A stretch of DNA of 64,000 nucleotides from Pseudodonghicola xiamenensis DSM 18339 (GCF_000429365.1 NZ_AUBS01000014.1:1-64000); one strand, 5' to 3'; shown: positions 22,366 through 35,119, counted from the first letter of the stretch. The notes: generated by a model not told the origin, from the letters alone. A program made the numbers and translations.

Positions 22366-22757
22366 GCGCATCGCTCCCTTCGGAGCGCACGATCCGGGCG
22401 CGCCCCGTTGCACCTTCGCAGCGGAGAGGATAGATGACAAGCGGCGCAGCCGGCCCCGGTCCCGCCCTTTGCTGGCAGGCCTGCCGGGGCCACTGGTGTT
22501 GACAGCGGGGGCGACTCCGCCTATACGCCGCGCTATCTCGGCACCCGGGGGGCGCCCCAACCGCCGATTTCATATTGTAGTGGTCAAGATCCGGGCAATT
22601 TTGCAGCCCCGATCCTCTGATAACCCACCGCGTCGTTCACCTCGGAATGGGAACGATTGCGGTTTTTGCGCTTGCGGACGCGTATGGCGCACGAGATTGG
22701 AACCGCACGCACATGCGTGCATAGACACATGTGTTGCGAAACGGGGAAAGAACCGGA
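22366..22757. other. Divergent intergenic region before rpsL
   Basis: No gene was seen in these 392 nt. It contains the rpsL promoter (22499-22527), a GGGGCGCCCC palindrome around 22549-22558, and a leader of about 220 nt ending in GGGGAAAG, the rpsL ribosome-binding site. The Ala/Arg-rich frames crossing it look like chance reading frames. Confidence 0.55.
22499..22527 (+). promoter_or_regulatory. Predicted str operon (rpsL) promoter
   Basis: A consensus TTGACA (22499-22504), a 17-nt spacer and TATACG (22522-22527) make this the best promoter match in the window. The leader to rpsL is about 225 nt. Confidence 0.65.
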
Positions 22758-23129
22758 ATGCCAACGATCCAACAGCTGATCCGCAAGCCGCGGCAGCCGA
22801 AAGTTAAACGCTCGAAATCCATGCACCTGGAACAGTGCCCGCAGAAACGCGGCGTCTGCACCCGGGTTTACACCACGACTCCGAAGAAACCGAACTCCGC
22901 TATGCGGAAGGTTGCCAAGGTCCGTCTGACCAATGGCTTCGAAGTCATCAGCTATATCCCCGGTGAAAGCCACAACCTTCAGGAGCACTCGGTGGTCCTG
23001 ATCCGCGGCGGCCGGGTAAAGGACCTTCCGGGTGTCCGTTACCACATCCTTCGCGGTGTTCTGGATACCCAGGGCGTCAAAGACCGTAAGCAGCGCCGCT
23101 CGAAATACGGCGCGAAGCGTCCCAAGTAA
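22758..23129 (+). CDS. rpsL: 30S ribosomal protein S12
   Basis: S12 has 123 residues. The streptomycin-sensitive type lysines are present in TTPKKPNSA and [13 protein letters not shown]. The ATG at 22758 follows GGGGAAAG. It heads rpsL-rpsG-fusA-tuf. Confidence 0.98.
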   Translation: MPTIQQLIRKPRQPKVKRSKSMHLEQCPQKRGVCTRVYTTTPKKPNSAMRKVAKVRLTNGFEVISYIPGESHNLQEHSVVLIRGGRVKDLPGVRYHILRGVLDTQGVKDRKQRRSKYGAKRPK

Positions 23130-23612
<483 letters not shown>

Positions 23613-23628
23613 GTAGGAGCGCCCTTCA

Positions 23629-25746
<2,118 letters not shown>

Positions 25747-25818
25747 CGCTTGTGACCAAATATGCAGCCTGCGCGGGATCGAGCCCCGCGCAGTGCTCCA
25801 ACCGAAAAGGAGGCCATC

Positions 25819-26994
<1,176 letters not shown>

Positions 26995-27079
26995 TCGCGG
27001 CGGGTTTTCCCGCCGGGTGGGCGGCAGTCGCTTTTCATGGAAAAACGACGAGAGCCCGGAGCGATGAATGTTCAAATGG

Positions 27080-27108
27080 AAAGGGCCTCCTTCGGGAGGC
27101 CCTTTTCC
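27080..27108 (+). terminator. Intrinsic terminator after tuf
   Basis: A 10-bp perfect stem (27081-27090 / 27095-27104) with a TTCG tetraloop is followed by TT then CCC. Confidence 0.85.
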
Positions 27109-27249
27109 CATGCTGAGCGCAGCCGACAGCTTTCCTCCCCCCCCCTGCGCCACGGTCACGTGCGTCCGATCTGCCGCCCGCGACTGCCCGAATGCGGCCC
27201 ATGCGCCCTTCGGCCTTTTTCTGGCTGCCAATATCCTCGGGGGTGAATT

Positions 27250-27306
27250 GGCCCATCGGGCCAAGAGGGGGCAGACAGCCCCCCAAAAAAACGCGCGTTC
27301 TCGCGC
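27250..27306. repeat. Structured intergenic repeat, copy 2
   Basis: Bases 27250-27283 equal 1-34. Stem one is GGCCC/GGGCC, stem two is GGGGGC/GCCCCC, and stem three is ACGCGCG/CGCGCGT around TTCT, after a run of A. A further conserved-looking stretch (27235-27249, ending in GGGGGTGAATT) precedes it, but copy 1 is cut there. It lies between the tuf terminator and the rpsJ promoter. Confidence 0.72.
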
Positions 27307-27346
27307 GTGGCAGGCATGGTTTTCCGCGCGGGTTTGCAGTTCCTTC

Positions 27347-27375
27347 TTGTCCCATGCCGTTTTGCCGTGTATGTG
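27347..27375 (+). promoter_or_regulatory. Predicted S10 operon (rpsJ) promoter
   Basis: TTGTCC (27347-27352), a 17-nt spacer and TATGTG (27370-27375). The predicted transcript starts near 27382. Confidence 0.5.
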
Positions 27376-27397
27376 GCGCGGGTTCGCAACTGCGAAT

Positions 27398-27424
27398 AAA
27401 GGCGGGATGATTCCCGCCTTTTGG
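27398..27424 (+). terminator. Terminator-like hairpin in the S10 leader (attenuator candidate)
   Basis: A 10-bp perfect stem (27398-27407 / 27412-27421) with loop TGAT runs into TTTT. It lies about 16 nt after the predicted start of the rpsJ transcript and 70 nt before the gene, so it is placed as a leader attenuator. L4-controlled attenuation of S10 is known in E. coli. Confidence 0.65.
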
Positions 27425-27494
27425 GTTCGAAGAGGGGTTGCGATGAGCGCGGGCCCTCCTCTCAACCCCAACGCCTGGATAAAAAGGCAATACG

Positions 27495-27809
27495 ATGCAA
27501 AGCCAAAACATCCGTATCCGGCTTAAGGCGTTCGATTACCGCGTGCTCGATGCCAGCACGCAGGAAATCGTCAACACCGCCAAGCGGACCGGTGCCAACG
27601 TGCGTGGCCCGATTCCGCTGCCGAACAAGATCGAGAAGTTCACCGTTCTGCGTGGGCCTCACGTCGACAAGAAATCCCGCGACCAGTTCGAAATCCGCAC
27701 CCACAAGCGGCTGCTCGACATCGTTGATCCGACTCCGCAGACGGTGGACGCGCTGATGAAGCTCGACCTCGCCGCTGGCGTGGACGTCGAGATCAAGCTG
27801 CAGTCGTAA
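27495..27809 (+). CDS. rpsJ: 30S ribosomal protein S10
   Basis: S10 has 104 residues; it also acts as NusE in antitermination with NusB/Nus[15 protein letters not shown] starts the family homology. First gene of the S10 cluster here. Confidence 0.98.
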   Translation: MQSQNIRIRLKAFDYRVLDASTQEIVNTAKRTGANVRGPIPLPNKIEKFTVLRGPHVDKKSRDQFEIRTHKRLLDIVDPTPQTVDALMKLDLAAGVDVEIKLQS

Positions 27810-27827
27810 GTTCGGAGGGTAGTGAAG

Positions 27828-28547
27828 ATGCGCTCTGGAATTATCGCAAAGAAAGTCGGCATGACCCGGCTGTTTATGGAAGACGGCAAGCAGATCCCTG
27901 TGACCGTCCTGCATCTGGACAACCTGCAGGTCATCGCTCAACGCACCACCGAGAAAGACGGCTACACCGCCGTTCAGCTTGGCGCGGGCAGCCCCAAGAT
28001 CAAGCGTGTGAGCAAGGCCATGCGCGGCCATTATGCCGCCGCCAAGGTCGAGCCCAAGCGCAAGCTGGCCGAATTCCGCGTTGACCCGGAAAACCTGATC
28101 GAAGTCGGTGCCGAAATCTCGGCTGAGCACTTCCTGACCGGTCAGAAGGTTGACGTCTCCGGGACCTCGATCGGTAAGGGTTTCGCCGGTGCCATGAAAC
28201 GGCACAACTTCGGCGGTCTGCGCGCCTCGCACGGTGTGTCGATCTCACACCGTTCGCATGGTTCGACCGGCCAGTGTCAAGAACCCGGCAAGGTGTTCAA
28301 AGGCAAGAAGATGGCCGGCCACATGGGCGCGGCCCGTGTGACGACCCAGAACCTGGAAGTGGTTCGCACCGACGCCGATCGTGGCCTGGTCTTCGTCAAG
28401 GGCGCCGTTCCCGGCTCCAAGGGCGGCTGGGTCACCGTGAAGGACGCGGTCAAGAAGAAGCTGCCCGAAGGCGTGCCGTTCCCGGCCGGTCTGAAGGCCG
28501 CAGCGACCGAAGCAGCGGAAGCCCCCGCGGAAGGTGGTGAAGCATGA
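27828..28547 (+). CDS. rplC: 50S ribosomal protein L3
   Basis: L3 has 239 residues. The ATG at 27828 has GGAGGG 8 nt upstream, so it is preferred to the in-frame GTG at 27822. The C-terminal tail is Ala/Glu-rich. rplD overlaps by 4 nt. Confidence 0.98.
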   Translation: MRSGIIAKKVGMTRLFMEDGKQIPVTVLHLDNLQVIAQRTTEKDGYTAVQLGAGSPKIKRVSKAMRGHYAAAKVEPKRKLAEFRVDPENLIEVGAEISAEHFLTGQKVDVSGTSIGKGFAGAMKRHNFGGLRASHGVSISHRSHGSTGQCQEPGKVFKGKKMAGHMGAARVTTQNLEVVRTDADRGLVFVKGAVPGSKGGWVTVKDAVKKKLPEGVPFPAGLKAAATEAAEAPAEGGEA

Positions 28548-29161
28548 AACTTGACGTGATCAAACTGGACGGCGGCAAGGCCGGCGACATCGAGCTGTCG
28601 GAAGAGCTGTTCGGCCTGGAGCCGCGCGCGGACATCCTGCACCGCGTCGTTCGCTGGCAGCGTGCTGCCGCACAGGCCGGCACCCACAAGGTGAAGACCC
28701 GTTCGGAAACCAGCTACTCGACCAAGAAGATCTATCGCCAAAAAGGCACCGGCGGCGCCCGCCACGGTGACAAGAATGCGCCGATCTTCCGTCACGGCGG
28801 CACCTACAAGGGCCCGACCCCGCGGAGCCATGCCCACGAGCTGCCGAAGAAATTCCGCAAGCTGGGTCTGCGTCACGCGCTGTCGGCCAAGGCGAAAGCC
28901 GGTGAGCTGGTGGTGATCGAATCTGCCGAGTCGGAAGGCAAAACCGCCGCCCTGGCCAAGCAGGTCAAGAACCTGGGCTGGAAGCGCGCACTGGTCATCG
29001 ATGGCGCCGCGGTGAACGAGGGCTTTGCCCGCGCCGCCCGCAACATCGAAGGGCTGGACGTGCTGCCGACCATCGGCGCAAACGTGTATGACATCCTCAA
29101 GCGTGACACCCTGGTGATCACCAAGGCGGGTGTCGAAGCTCTGGAGGCCCGACTGAAATGA
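28544..29161 (+). CDS. rplD: 50S ribosomal protein L4
   Basis: L4 has 205 residues with the basic loop [12 protein letters not shown] around residue 66. In E. coli it represses the S10 operon by attenuation and translation control. It overlaps rplC and rplW by 4 nt each. Confidence 0.98.
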   Translation: MKLDVIKLDGGKAGDIELSEELFGLEPRADILHRVVRWQRAAAQAGTHKVKTRSETSYSTKKIYRQKGTGGARHGDKNAPIFRHGGTYKGPTPRSHAHELPKKFRKLGLRHALSAKAKAGELVVIESAESEGKTAALAKQVKNLGWKRALVIDGAAVNEGFARAARNIEGLDVLPTIGANVYDILKRDTLVITKAGVEALEARLK

Positions 29162-29454
29162 GCGCGAAAGCAGAACACTACGACGTGATCCGCAAGCCGG
29201 TCATCACCGAGAAGGCAACCATGGCGTCCGAAAACGGCGCTGTCGTCTTCGAAGTGGCCATCGACAGCAACAAACCGCAGATCAAGGAAGCGGTCGAAGC
29301 GCTGTTCGGTGTCAAGGTGAAGGCGGTCAACACCACCGTCACCAAGGGCAAGGTCAAGCGCTTCCGCGGCCAGATGGGCAAGCGGAAAGACGTGAAGAAG
29401 GCCTATGTCACCCTCGAAGAGGGCAACACGATCGACGTGTCGACCGGCCTCTGA
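29158..29454 (+). CDS. rplW: 50S ribosomal protein L23
   Basis: L23 has 98 residues and lies at the peptide-exit site, docking SRP and trigger factor. The gene is followed by a strong terminator, which is unusual because rplB normally follows directly. Confidence 0.98.
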   Translation: MSAKAEHYDVIRKPVITEKATMASENGAVVFEVAIDSNKPQIKEAVEALFGVKVKAVNTTVTKGKVKRFRGQMGKRKDVKKAYVTLEEGNTIDVSTGL

Positions 29455-29480
29455 TCTGACCTCAGGTCTGACAGAATTGG

Positions 29481-29525
29481 AAAGCCCCTCGCCGGAAGGC
29501 GGGGGGCTTTTTGCTGGTTTTTTTG
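29481..29525 (+). terminator. Intrinsic terminator after rplW
   Basis: A 13-bp stem with one T-G wobble (29481-29493 / 29498-29510) and GGAA loop ends in TTTTT, with a second run of T at 29518-29524. It cuts the S10 cluster after rplW. Confidence 0.93.
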
Positions 29526-29651
29526 TTGCAATGAGCGGACTCTTTTGCAGGCTGTCAGAGTCGTGGTTCCGTTGTGATCTTCACGTCTGGCTTAGTACAT
29601 GTGGTGTCGGGTGCATTTGGACCTATATTGATACACGTGACACCGCGTTAA

Positions 29652-29668
29652 TGGTGTGATAAACACCA
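29652..29668. promoter_or_regulatory. Inverted repeat upstream of the toxin-antitoxin-like genes
   Basis: TGGTGT and ACACCA flank GATAA. The site is about 60 nt before the small upstream gene, where a toxin-antitoxin autoregulatory operator would be expected. The surrounding DNA is visibly richer in A+T than the ribosomal genes. No protein is assigned. Confidence 0.4.
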
Positions 29669-29727
29669 CCAGCTAGAGGGCGGTCTGCATTGAGCTGACT
29701 TTGCCTTCTCCGAGTAGGATCAGGTTG

Positions 29728-29919
29728 ATGACATGCCGCGTCGGCAAATGTGAAAAGTGCACGTGTGGCTTTCTGCAAGCGAGTTCGATTCGCATGTCTG
29801 TCGCGAATGCTAACTTTGCACCAGTGAAGCGTCCTGAGAAGCTTGTTCGCCGGTCCGCCAAAGAAGCGGCGCTGCGTAACCGAGAGCGCTTTAAGGAGAC
29901 GCTCGATATTCTTTCGTGA
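29728..29919 (+). CDS. Small protein upstream of Doc-like toxin, possible antitoxin
   Basis: The 63-residue product is not recognised. It has a Cys-rich N-terminus (C3, C8, C11, C13) and a charged C-terminal helix (RSAKEAALRNRERFKETLDIL). The ATG at 29728 has AGGA 8 nt upstream; an ATG at 29794 would give 41 residues. Its stop overlaps the GTG of the toxin frame by 4 nt (GTGA), the coupling usual for type II antitoxin-toxin pairs. The antitoxin role is inferred only from this position and size. Confidence 0.5.
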   Translation: MTCRVGKCEKCTCGFLQASSIRMSVANANFAPVKRPEKLVRRSAKEAALRNRERFKETLDILS

Positions 29920-30346
29920 CCTTTAGAGTTGAAGAGCAAGACGGCGAAGAAATTAGCTTTCTTGGCTTCGATGATCCTGAGTTCTGCCATGAACAAGCGT
30001 TGCTTGCCTATCCGGAACATCGCCGAGGGATGCTAGCCGGGGCGGGCTCGAAGGCGCACTGCATCGCCCGGTGGCGCATCACCTGTACGAAGGTGAATGT
30101 GACATTGTGAGACTGGCGGCCCTGCTGTGGCGCGCGGTTTCGATGGCGCACGGGTACGAGGACGGCAACAAACGCTCAGCGTTTCTCTTGATGACAGTCT
30201 TCTTGGAAGTCAACGGCGTCGAGCTCGTCGAGGATAGCGCCTATCCCGGGCATTTCATAAATCGATGTTTCGACTGCGGGGACTTTACGGTGGAGACCCT
30301 TGATACGTTTCTGAGATCTAGATGCCGGTGGGTCGCCGGGAGTTGA
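29916..30346 (+). pseudogene. Frameshifted Doc/Fic family toxin (death-on-curing type)
   Basis: Two frames together make one Doc-like protein of about 143 residues. The first part (from GTG 29916) reads ISFLGFDDPEFCHEQALLAYPEH, cited here as FDDPEFCHEQALLAYP. The second part, one frame behind, reads GLEGALHRPVAHHLYEGE and then the Fic motif HGYEDGNKRSA (Doc family: HxFx(D/N)xNKR). Adding one G to the G-rich run at 30039-30046 restores a single frame (MLAGAGLEGALHRP). Fic/Doc enzymes transfer AMP or phosphate to targets such as EF-Tu. As sequenced, the gene is broken. A sequencing slip in the homopolymer is possible. It sits between rplW and rplB. Confidence 0.72.
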
Positions 30347-30562
30347 GGTGGCTGCAAGGTAGCCCAGTCATCCCCCTAGACACCTTCCCCCAACCCTGCT
30401 ACACGCCACCAATCCTGCGGCCTCGGATTCGTTCCGGGGCCCAAGATTTTTGTAACCGGGGACCTTCGGGGCCCTTCAACTGGCCACCTTCGGGGGGCTT
30501 TAACATAGCGGGTCCAAAGACAAGAACCTAAGGACCCGTGTGCTAGACGGAAGACAGAAAGC
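30347..30562 (+). other. rplB leader region
   Basis: This non-coding stretch carries the rplB promoter (30377-30405). Two TTCG-capped GC hairpins follow around 30458-30474 and 30483-30499, the latter followed by TTTAA. A 7-bp inverted repeat CGGGTCC/GGACCCG lies at 30509-30538. Confidence 0.55.
30377..30405 (+). promoter_or_regulatory. Predicted rplB promoter
   Basis: TAGACA (30377-30382), a 17-nt spacer and TACACG (30400-30405). It would restart transcription after the terminator and the toxin-like genes. Confidence 0.42.
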
Positions 30563-31405
30563 ATGGCACTCAAGTCGTATAAGCCGACGACGCCGGGCCA
30601 GCGCGGGCTGGTGCTGATCGACCGTTCGGAGCTGTGGAAAGGACGTCCGGTCAAATCCCTTACCGAGGGTTTGACCAAGTCGGGCGGCCGTAACAACACC
30701 GGACGGATTACCTCGCGTCGTCGTGGCGGCGGGGCAAAACGCCTCTACCGGATCGTTGATTTCAAGCGCAACAAATTCGATGTTGCCGCGACCGTTGAGC
30801 GGATCGAATACGACCCGAACCGGACCGCCTTCATCGCGCTGATCAAATATGAAGATGGCGAACAGGCCTATATCCTGGCGCCGCAGCGTCTGGCTGTTGG
30901 TGACAAGGTTGTCGCCGGCGCCAAGGTCGACATCAAGCCGGGCAACGCAATGCCGTTCTCGGGCATGCCGATCGGGACGATTGTCCATAATATCGAAATG
31001 AAGCCCGGCAAAGGCGGTCAGATCGCCCGTGCCGCAGGCACCTATGCCCAGTTCGTCGGTCGTGACGGCGGCTACGCCCAGATCCGCCTGTCCTCGGGCG
31101 AACTGCGCTTGGTGCGTCAGGAATGCATGGCCACCGTCGGTGCCGTGTCGAACCCCGACAACAGCAACCAGAACTACGGTAAAGCGGGCCGCATGCGTCA
31201 CAAGGGCATCCGCCCGAGCGTTCGCGGCGTCGTGATGAACCCGATCGACCACCCTCACGGTGGTGGTGAAGGCCGGACTTCGGGTGGTCGTCACCCGGTG
31301 ACCCCCTGGGGTAAGCCGACCAAGGGTGCCCGTACCCGCAACAAGAACAAGGCGTCGCAGAAGCTGATCATCCGCTCGCGTCACGCCAAGAAGAAAGGCC
31401 GCTGA
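30563..31405 (+). CDS. rplB: 50S ribosomal protein L2
   Basis: L2 has 280 residues and is needed for subunit joining and peptidyl transfer. The [17 protein letters not shown] segment contains the conserved functional His. It starts the rplB-rpsS-rplV-rpsC-rplP block. Confidence 0.98.
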   Translation: MALKSYKPTTPGQRGLVLIDRSELWKGRPVKSLTEGLTKSGGRNNTGRITSRRRGGGAKRLYRIVDFKRNKFDVAATVERIEYDPNRTAFIALIKYEDGEQAYILAPQRLAVGDKVVAGAKVDIKPGNAMPFSGMPIGTIVHNIEMKPGKGGQIARAAGTYAQFVGRDGGYAQIRLSSGELRLVRQECMATVGAVSNPDNSNQNYGKAGRMRHKGIRPSVRGVVMNPIDHPHGGGEGRTSGGRHPVTPWGKPTKGARTRNKNKASQKLIIRSRHAKKKGR

Positions 31406-31408
31406 TCC

Positions 31409-31687
31409 ATGGCTCGTTCTGTTTGGAAAGGCCCCTTTGTTGACGCTTACGTCCTGAAAAAGGCGGAAGCGGCACGCGAAAGCGGGCGCAATGAAGTCAT
31501 CAAAATCTGGTCGCGTCGGTCCACCATTCTGCCTCAGTTCGTCGGGCTGACCTTTGGTGTCTACAACGGCCACAAGCACATTCCCGTCAACGTCTCGGAA
31601 GACATGATCGGTCAGAAGTTCGGTGAGTATTCGCCGACCCGGACCTATTACGGTCATGCCGCGGACAAGAAAGCGAAGCGGAAGTAA
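31409..31687 (+). CDS. rpsS: 30S ribosomal protein S19
   Basis: S19 has 92 residues, contacts the A-site finger region and lies 3 nt after rplB. Confidence 0.98.
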   Translation: MARSVWKGPFVDAYVLKKAEAARESGRNEVIKIWSRRSTILPQFVGLTFGVYNGHKHIPVNVSEDMIGQKFGEYSPTRTYYGHAADKKAKRK

Positions 31688-31690
31688 GTC

Positions 31691-32071
31691 ATGGGCAAGG
31701 AAAAGAACCCCCGCCGCGTGGCCGAGAACGAAGCGATGGCCAAGGCCCGCATGCTTCGCACCAGCCCGCAGAAACTGAACCTGGTTGCGGCCATGATCCG
31801 TGGCAAGAAGGTCGAGAAGGCGCTGACCGATCTCACCTTCTCGAACAAGCGGATCGCGCAGGACGTGAAGAAATGCCTTCAGTCCGCCATCGCCAACGCC
31901 GAGAACAACCATAACCTGGATGTCGACGAGCTGATCGTCGCTGAGGCCTATGTCGGCAAGAACCTGACCATGAAGCGCGGTCGCCCGCGTGCCCGTGGCC
32001 GGTTCGGCAAGATCATCAAGCCGTTCTCGGAACTCACGATCAAGGTGCGTCAAGTCGAGGAGCAAGCCTAA
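31691..32071 (+). CDS. rplV: 50S ribosomal protein L22
   Basis: L22 has 126 residues, with the beta-hairpin tip region ([13 protein letters not shown]) that lines the exit tunnel. Its stop shares a base with the rpsC start. Confidence 0.98.
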   Translation: MGKEKNPRRVAENEAMAKARMLRTSPQKLNLVAAMIRGKKVEKALTDLTFSNKRIAQDVKKCLQSAIANAENNHNLDVDELIVAEAYVGKNLTMKRGRPRARGRFGKIIKPFSELTIKVRQVEEQA

Positions 32072-32787
32072 TGGGACATAAAGTCAATCCGGTCGGCATG
32101 CGCCTCCAGGTCAACCGTACCTGGGACAGCCGTTGGTACGCTGACACCAAGGATTATGGTGATCTTCTGCTCGAGGACATCAAGCTGCGCGACTTCATCA
32201 AGGATGAGTGCAAGCAAGCTGGTGTTGCCCGTGTGATCATCGAACGCCCCCACAAGAAGTGCCGTGTGACCATTCACACCGCGCGTCCGGGCGTGATCAT
32301 CGGCAAGAAAGGCGCCGACATCGAGGTGCTGCGCAAGAAACTGTCGACCATGACCGACAGCGAACTGCACCTGAACATCGTCGAAGTTCGCAAGCCCGAG
32401 CTGGACGCCGCCCTGGTGGGTGAATCCATCGCTCAGCAGCTGGAACGTCGGGTGTCCTTCCGTCGTGCCATGAAGCGTGCCGTGCAAAACGCCATGCGTA
32501 TGGGCGCCCTGGGTATCCGGGTCAACGTTGCCGGCCGTCTCGGCGGCGCGGAAATCGCCCGGACCGAGTGGTATCGTGAGGGCCGTGTGCCGCTTCACAC
32601 CCTGCGTGCGGATATTGATTACGCGCATGCCGAAGCGATGACGCCCTATGGCATCATCGGGATCAAGGTCTGGATCTTCAAAGGCGAGATCATGGAGCAT
32701 GATCCGGCGGCGCGGGATCGCAAGGCACAAGAGATTCAGGATGGCCCGGCCCCCCGTGGGGCAACCGGCGGCCGTCGTGATCGCTAA
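32071..32787 (+). CDS. rpsC: 30S ribosomal protein S3
   Basis: S3 has 238 residues. The KH-domain GxxG appears as [11 protein letters not shown]. It is at the mRNA entry site and has helicase activity. Starts within TAATG of rplV. Confidence 0.98.
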   Translation: MGHKVNPVGMRLQVNRTWDSRWYADTKDYGDLLLEDIKLRDFIKDECKQAGVARVIIERPHKKCRVTIHTARPGVIIGKKGADIEVLRKKLSTMTDSELHLNIVEVRKPELDAALVGESIAQQLERRVSFRRAMKRAVQNAMRMGALGIRVNVAGRLGGAEIARTEWYREGRVPLHTLRADIDYAHAEAMTPYGIIGIKVWIFKGEIMEHDPAARDRKAQEIQDGPAPRGATGGRRDR

Positions 32788-32800
32788 GGAGTAATGAGAA

Positions 32801-33214
32801 ATGCTTCAGCCTAAGCGTACGAAATTCCGCAAGATGCACAAAGGCCGGATCAAGGGCGAAGCCAAAGGTGGCTCCGACCTGAACTTCGGTCACTACGGCC
32901 TCAAGGCGCTGGAACCTGAGCGGGTCACCGCCCGTCAGATCGAAGCCGCCCGTCGTGCCATGACGCGCCACATGAAGCGTCAAGGCCGCGTCTGGATCCG
33001 CATCTTCCCCGACACTCCGGTGACGTCGAAACCGACCGAAGTCCGGATGGGTAAAGGTAAGGGTTCAGTCGACTATTGGGCCGCCAAGGTCAAACCCGGT
33101 CGGATCATGTTCGAGCTGGAAGGTGTCAGCGAAGACATCGCCCGCGAGGCTCTGCGCCTTGCCGCGATGAAGCTGCCGATCAAAACCCGGGTTGTGGTCC
33201 GCGAGGACTGGTAA
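32801..33214 (+). CDS. rplP: 50S ribosomal protein L16
   Basis: L16 has 137 residues and organises the A-site tRNA region. [22 protein letters not shown] is conserved (cited in part: [15 protein letters not shown]). rpmC, which normally follows, is 2.6 kb away here. Confidence 0.98.
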   Translation: MLQPKRTKFRKMHKGRIKGEAKGGSDLNFGHYGLKALEPERVTARQIEAARRAMTRHMKRQGRVWIRIFPDTPVTSKPTEVRMGKGKGSVDYWAAKVKPGRIMFELEGVSEDIAREALRLAAMKLPIKTRVVVREDW

Positions 33215-33248
33215 TCCGGGCGCCGGGCAATCCCGGTCCCTGACAAAG

Positions 33249-33281
33249 AAACCCCCGTCGAGCGATCGGCGGGGGTTTTTC
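33249..33281 (+). terminator. Intrinsic terminator after rplP
   Basis: A 13-bp stem with one T-G wobble (33249-33261 / 33266-33278) and GCGA loop ends in TTTTT. It separates rplP from the accessory genes before rpmC. Confidence 0.93.
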
Positions 33282-33301
33282 CTTTCCCGATCCCGCCTTG
33301 A

Positions 33302-34261
33302 TTAGGTGAGGGGGAGCAGCTCTGCTCCCTCGGGGTCAAGCAGCTCGATATCCTTTAAGGTCACGCCGGTCGCATGCAGGCTGATTACGACATGACGGGT
33401 GATCTGATCATCGCTTTCATAGGTAAGCGTGACGTCTGTGCCGGTTTCTCCGTCGTCTTTCTCAACTTCCGAGAGCGAGAGGCCGCTCAGCGCATAGCCG
33501 TCATTTTGTGGTGTGGCATCCAGGACGAGCTTGTCGATCCCAGGCTCGAAATCCGGGATCGTGAGCGTCTCGATCCTGAGCGAACCGTCGTCCAGCAGCG
33601 TCGCATTCGGGTGGTCATGGCCTGAGCCGATCTCTGTCCCGATCTCGGCCGCGCCTTTATCGACCGAGACCTCGAAGATATCCGCGCCGGCACCGCCGTA
33701 GGCAAGCTGCATTTCGATGCCGAGATCGTTGACTGCCGTCATGGCATCAAAGCGGATGATGTCATCCCTGTCACCGCCCGACGGGACTGCGACATAGCCG
33801 ATCCCGTTCGGTCCGCCACCGCCTTCGACGATGATCAGATCGTTGCCGGCGCCGCGGTTCAGCCGACCGTCCTCGACGGCGGAGGCGTCTATGATGTCGT
33901 CGCCCTCGCCGCCTTCGACCAGTAGACCATTGCTGTCAGAGGAGGTGACGGTGATCGGGTCGTCGCCATCCCCGCCATAGACTTGAGGGGCGAAGCTGTA
34001 GACCGTTAGGGTGTCATCGTCCTCGCCGCCGTGAACCTCACCGTCTTCCGTCTCCAAGGTGATCACATCATCGCCACTGCCGCCGTCAACCAGGTCGAGG
34101 TTGTTCAGGTCTTGCCCCATCCATGCGGTCGGCGCGTCGGAGCCGTTGGCATCGAAAAGGTCAATGACATCGTCGCCGTCCCGGGCATCATTGTCATCAT
34201 CGTCGAGCGGGACGGTGGAGAGCAGCCCGAAACCGATCAGGGCAGTAATCGCAAATATCAT
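33302..34261 (-). CDS. RTX-like calcium-binding repeat protein with N-terminal membrane segment
   Basis: The 319-residue acidic protein begins with a short hydrophobic segment (MIFAITALIGFGLLSTV, 1-17) and then DDDDND. Imperfect RTX nonapeptide repeats follow (GGSGDDVI, GGDGDDPI, GGEGDDII, RGAGNDLI; about 58-145). A C-terminal region ends in a beta-rich part. Such repeats fold as a Ca2+-bound beta-roll on proteins leaving by type I secretion. The single N-terminal span suggests an anchored or Sec-exported protein. The ATG at 34261 has GGAA 5 nt upstream; an upstream in-frame start would add 38 residues without homology. Function unknown. Confidence 0.78.
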   Translation of the reverse strand: MIFAITALIGFGLLSTVPLDDDDNDARDGDDVIDLFDANGSDAPTAWMGQDLNNLDLVDGGSGDDVITLETEDGEVHGGEDDDTLTVYSFAPQVYGGDGDDPITVTSSDSNGLLVEGGEGDDIIDASAVEDGRLNRGAGNDLIIVEGGGGPNGIGYVAVPSGGDRDDIIRFDAMTAVNDLGIEMQLAYGGAGADIFEVSVDKGAAEIGTEIGSGHDHPNATLLDDGSLRIETLTIPDFEPGIDKLVLDATPQNDGYALSGLSLSEVEKDDGETGTDVTLTYESDDQITRHVVISLHATGVTLKDIELLDPEGAELLPLT

Positions 34262-34431
34262 CACAGTTCCATTCCCGTGTTGGAGGAAATGGTAATTAGG
34301 GTGATAACCAGTATTACATTTCGAACAATCTTGCGCCGTTGATTGCCGGGCTTCCAAACTGGATGGAAAACACAAAGCCTGTGCAAATTCCGCCTCTCGC
34401 GCAGTTGCACCGGGCGCGGTAAGACAGCCTC

Positions 34432-35052
34432 ATGTCACAGATCGAATCGCTCTTTGTCACCCGCCTCTATCGCGCTGCGCTGCGTGAACAGGGCCCTGTC
34501 ATCGACCCCTCCGAACTGGAGGTGTCCTGCTATTCCATCGCCGAGGATGATGAGGCGGGGCAGGAGTGGTGCGAGGAGAACGGCTATCCCGGCTATACCT
34601 CTTATGCCTCGCTGACCGATTTGCCCTGGCGGTTCCCGATCTTCGCCGATCTGGTGAAGTCGCTCGATGCTCATGTGGCGGCTTTTGTCGAGGACCTGGA
34701 ATTCGATCTCGACGGGCGCGCGCTGAAGCTGGAAGATCTTTGGATCAACATCCTGCCCGAGGGCGGCACTCATGCGTCGCATATCCACCCGCACAGCGTG
34801 ATCAGTGGCACCACCTATGTGTCGATGCCGACAGGTGCCAGCGCGATCAAATATGAAGATCCGCGCTCGGCCATGCTGATGGCGGCACCGCCGCGGCGCA
34901 AGGATGCCCGGCGCGAGCTGCAGACCTTTGTCTATGTCGCCCCGGAGGTGGGGGAGGTCCTGTTGTGGGAAAGCTGGCTGCGTCATGAGGTGCCGTTGAA
35001 CCAGGCCGAGGATGAGCGGATAAGCGTCAGCTTCAACTATAGCTGGGCGTGA
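34432..35052 (+). CDS. TIGR02466 family protein, putative 2OG-Fe(II) oxygenase
   Basis: The 206-residue protein has the TIGR02466 pattern: THASHIHPHSVISGTTYV (about 113-130, with H117, H119 and H121) and WLRHEVPLN...DERISVSFNY (H185, R196). These would supply the iron-binding His residues and the 2-oxoglutarate Arg of a double-stranded beta-helix oxygenase. The substrate is not known. A 7-bp hairpin (35078-35096) follows. It is divergent from the RTX-like gene. Confidence 0.82.
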   Translation: MSQIESLFVTRLYRAALREQGPVIDPSELEVSCYSIAEDDEAGQEWCEENGYPGYTSYASLTDLPWRFPIFADLVKSLDAHVAAFVEDLEFDLDGRALKLEDLWINILPEGGTHASHIHPHSVISGTTYVSMPTGASAIKYEDPRSAMLMAAPPRRKDARRELQTFVYVAPEVGEVLLWESWLRHEVPLNQAEDERISVSFNYSWA

Positions 35053-35119
35053 TGGCCCGAAGAGGGAGGGGGCGCAGTGGGCCGCGGTTCGGCCCATCAT
35101 TCTATTGGGGAAAGGTTGA

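Larger units (their letters stand above)
26995..27494 (+). other. tuf-rpsJ intergenic region
   Basis: No protein gene is supported in these 500 nt. In order they hold the tuf terminator, the second copy of the structured repeat, the rpsJ promoter and a terminator-like leader hairpin. The stretch before the repeat (about 27140-27249) shows nothing else recognisable. Confidence 0.6.

Noticed and set aside
29673-30020. A 115-codon minus-strand frame opposite the toxin-like genes
   Set aside because: No recognisable domain, while the plus strand has an evident Doc homologue with a coupled upstream gene.
30020-30050. Programmed frameshift in the Doc-like gene
   Set aside because: No slippery heptamer or obvious downstream pseudoknot. 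A one-base loss in a G-rich run is simpler.
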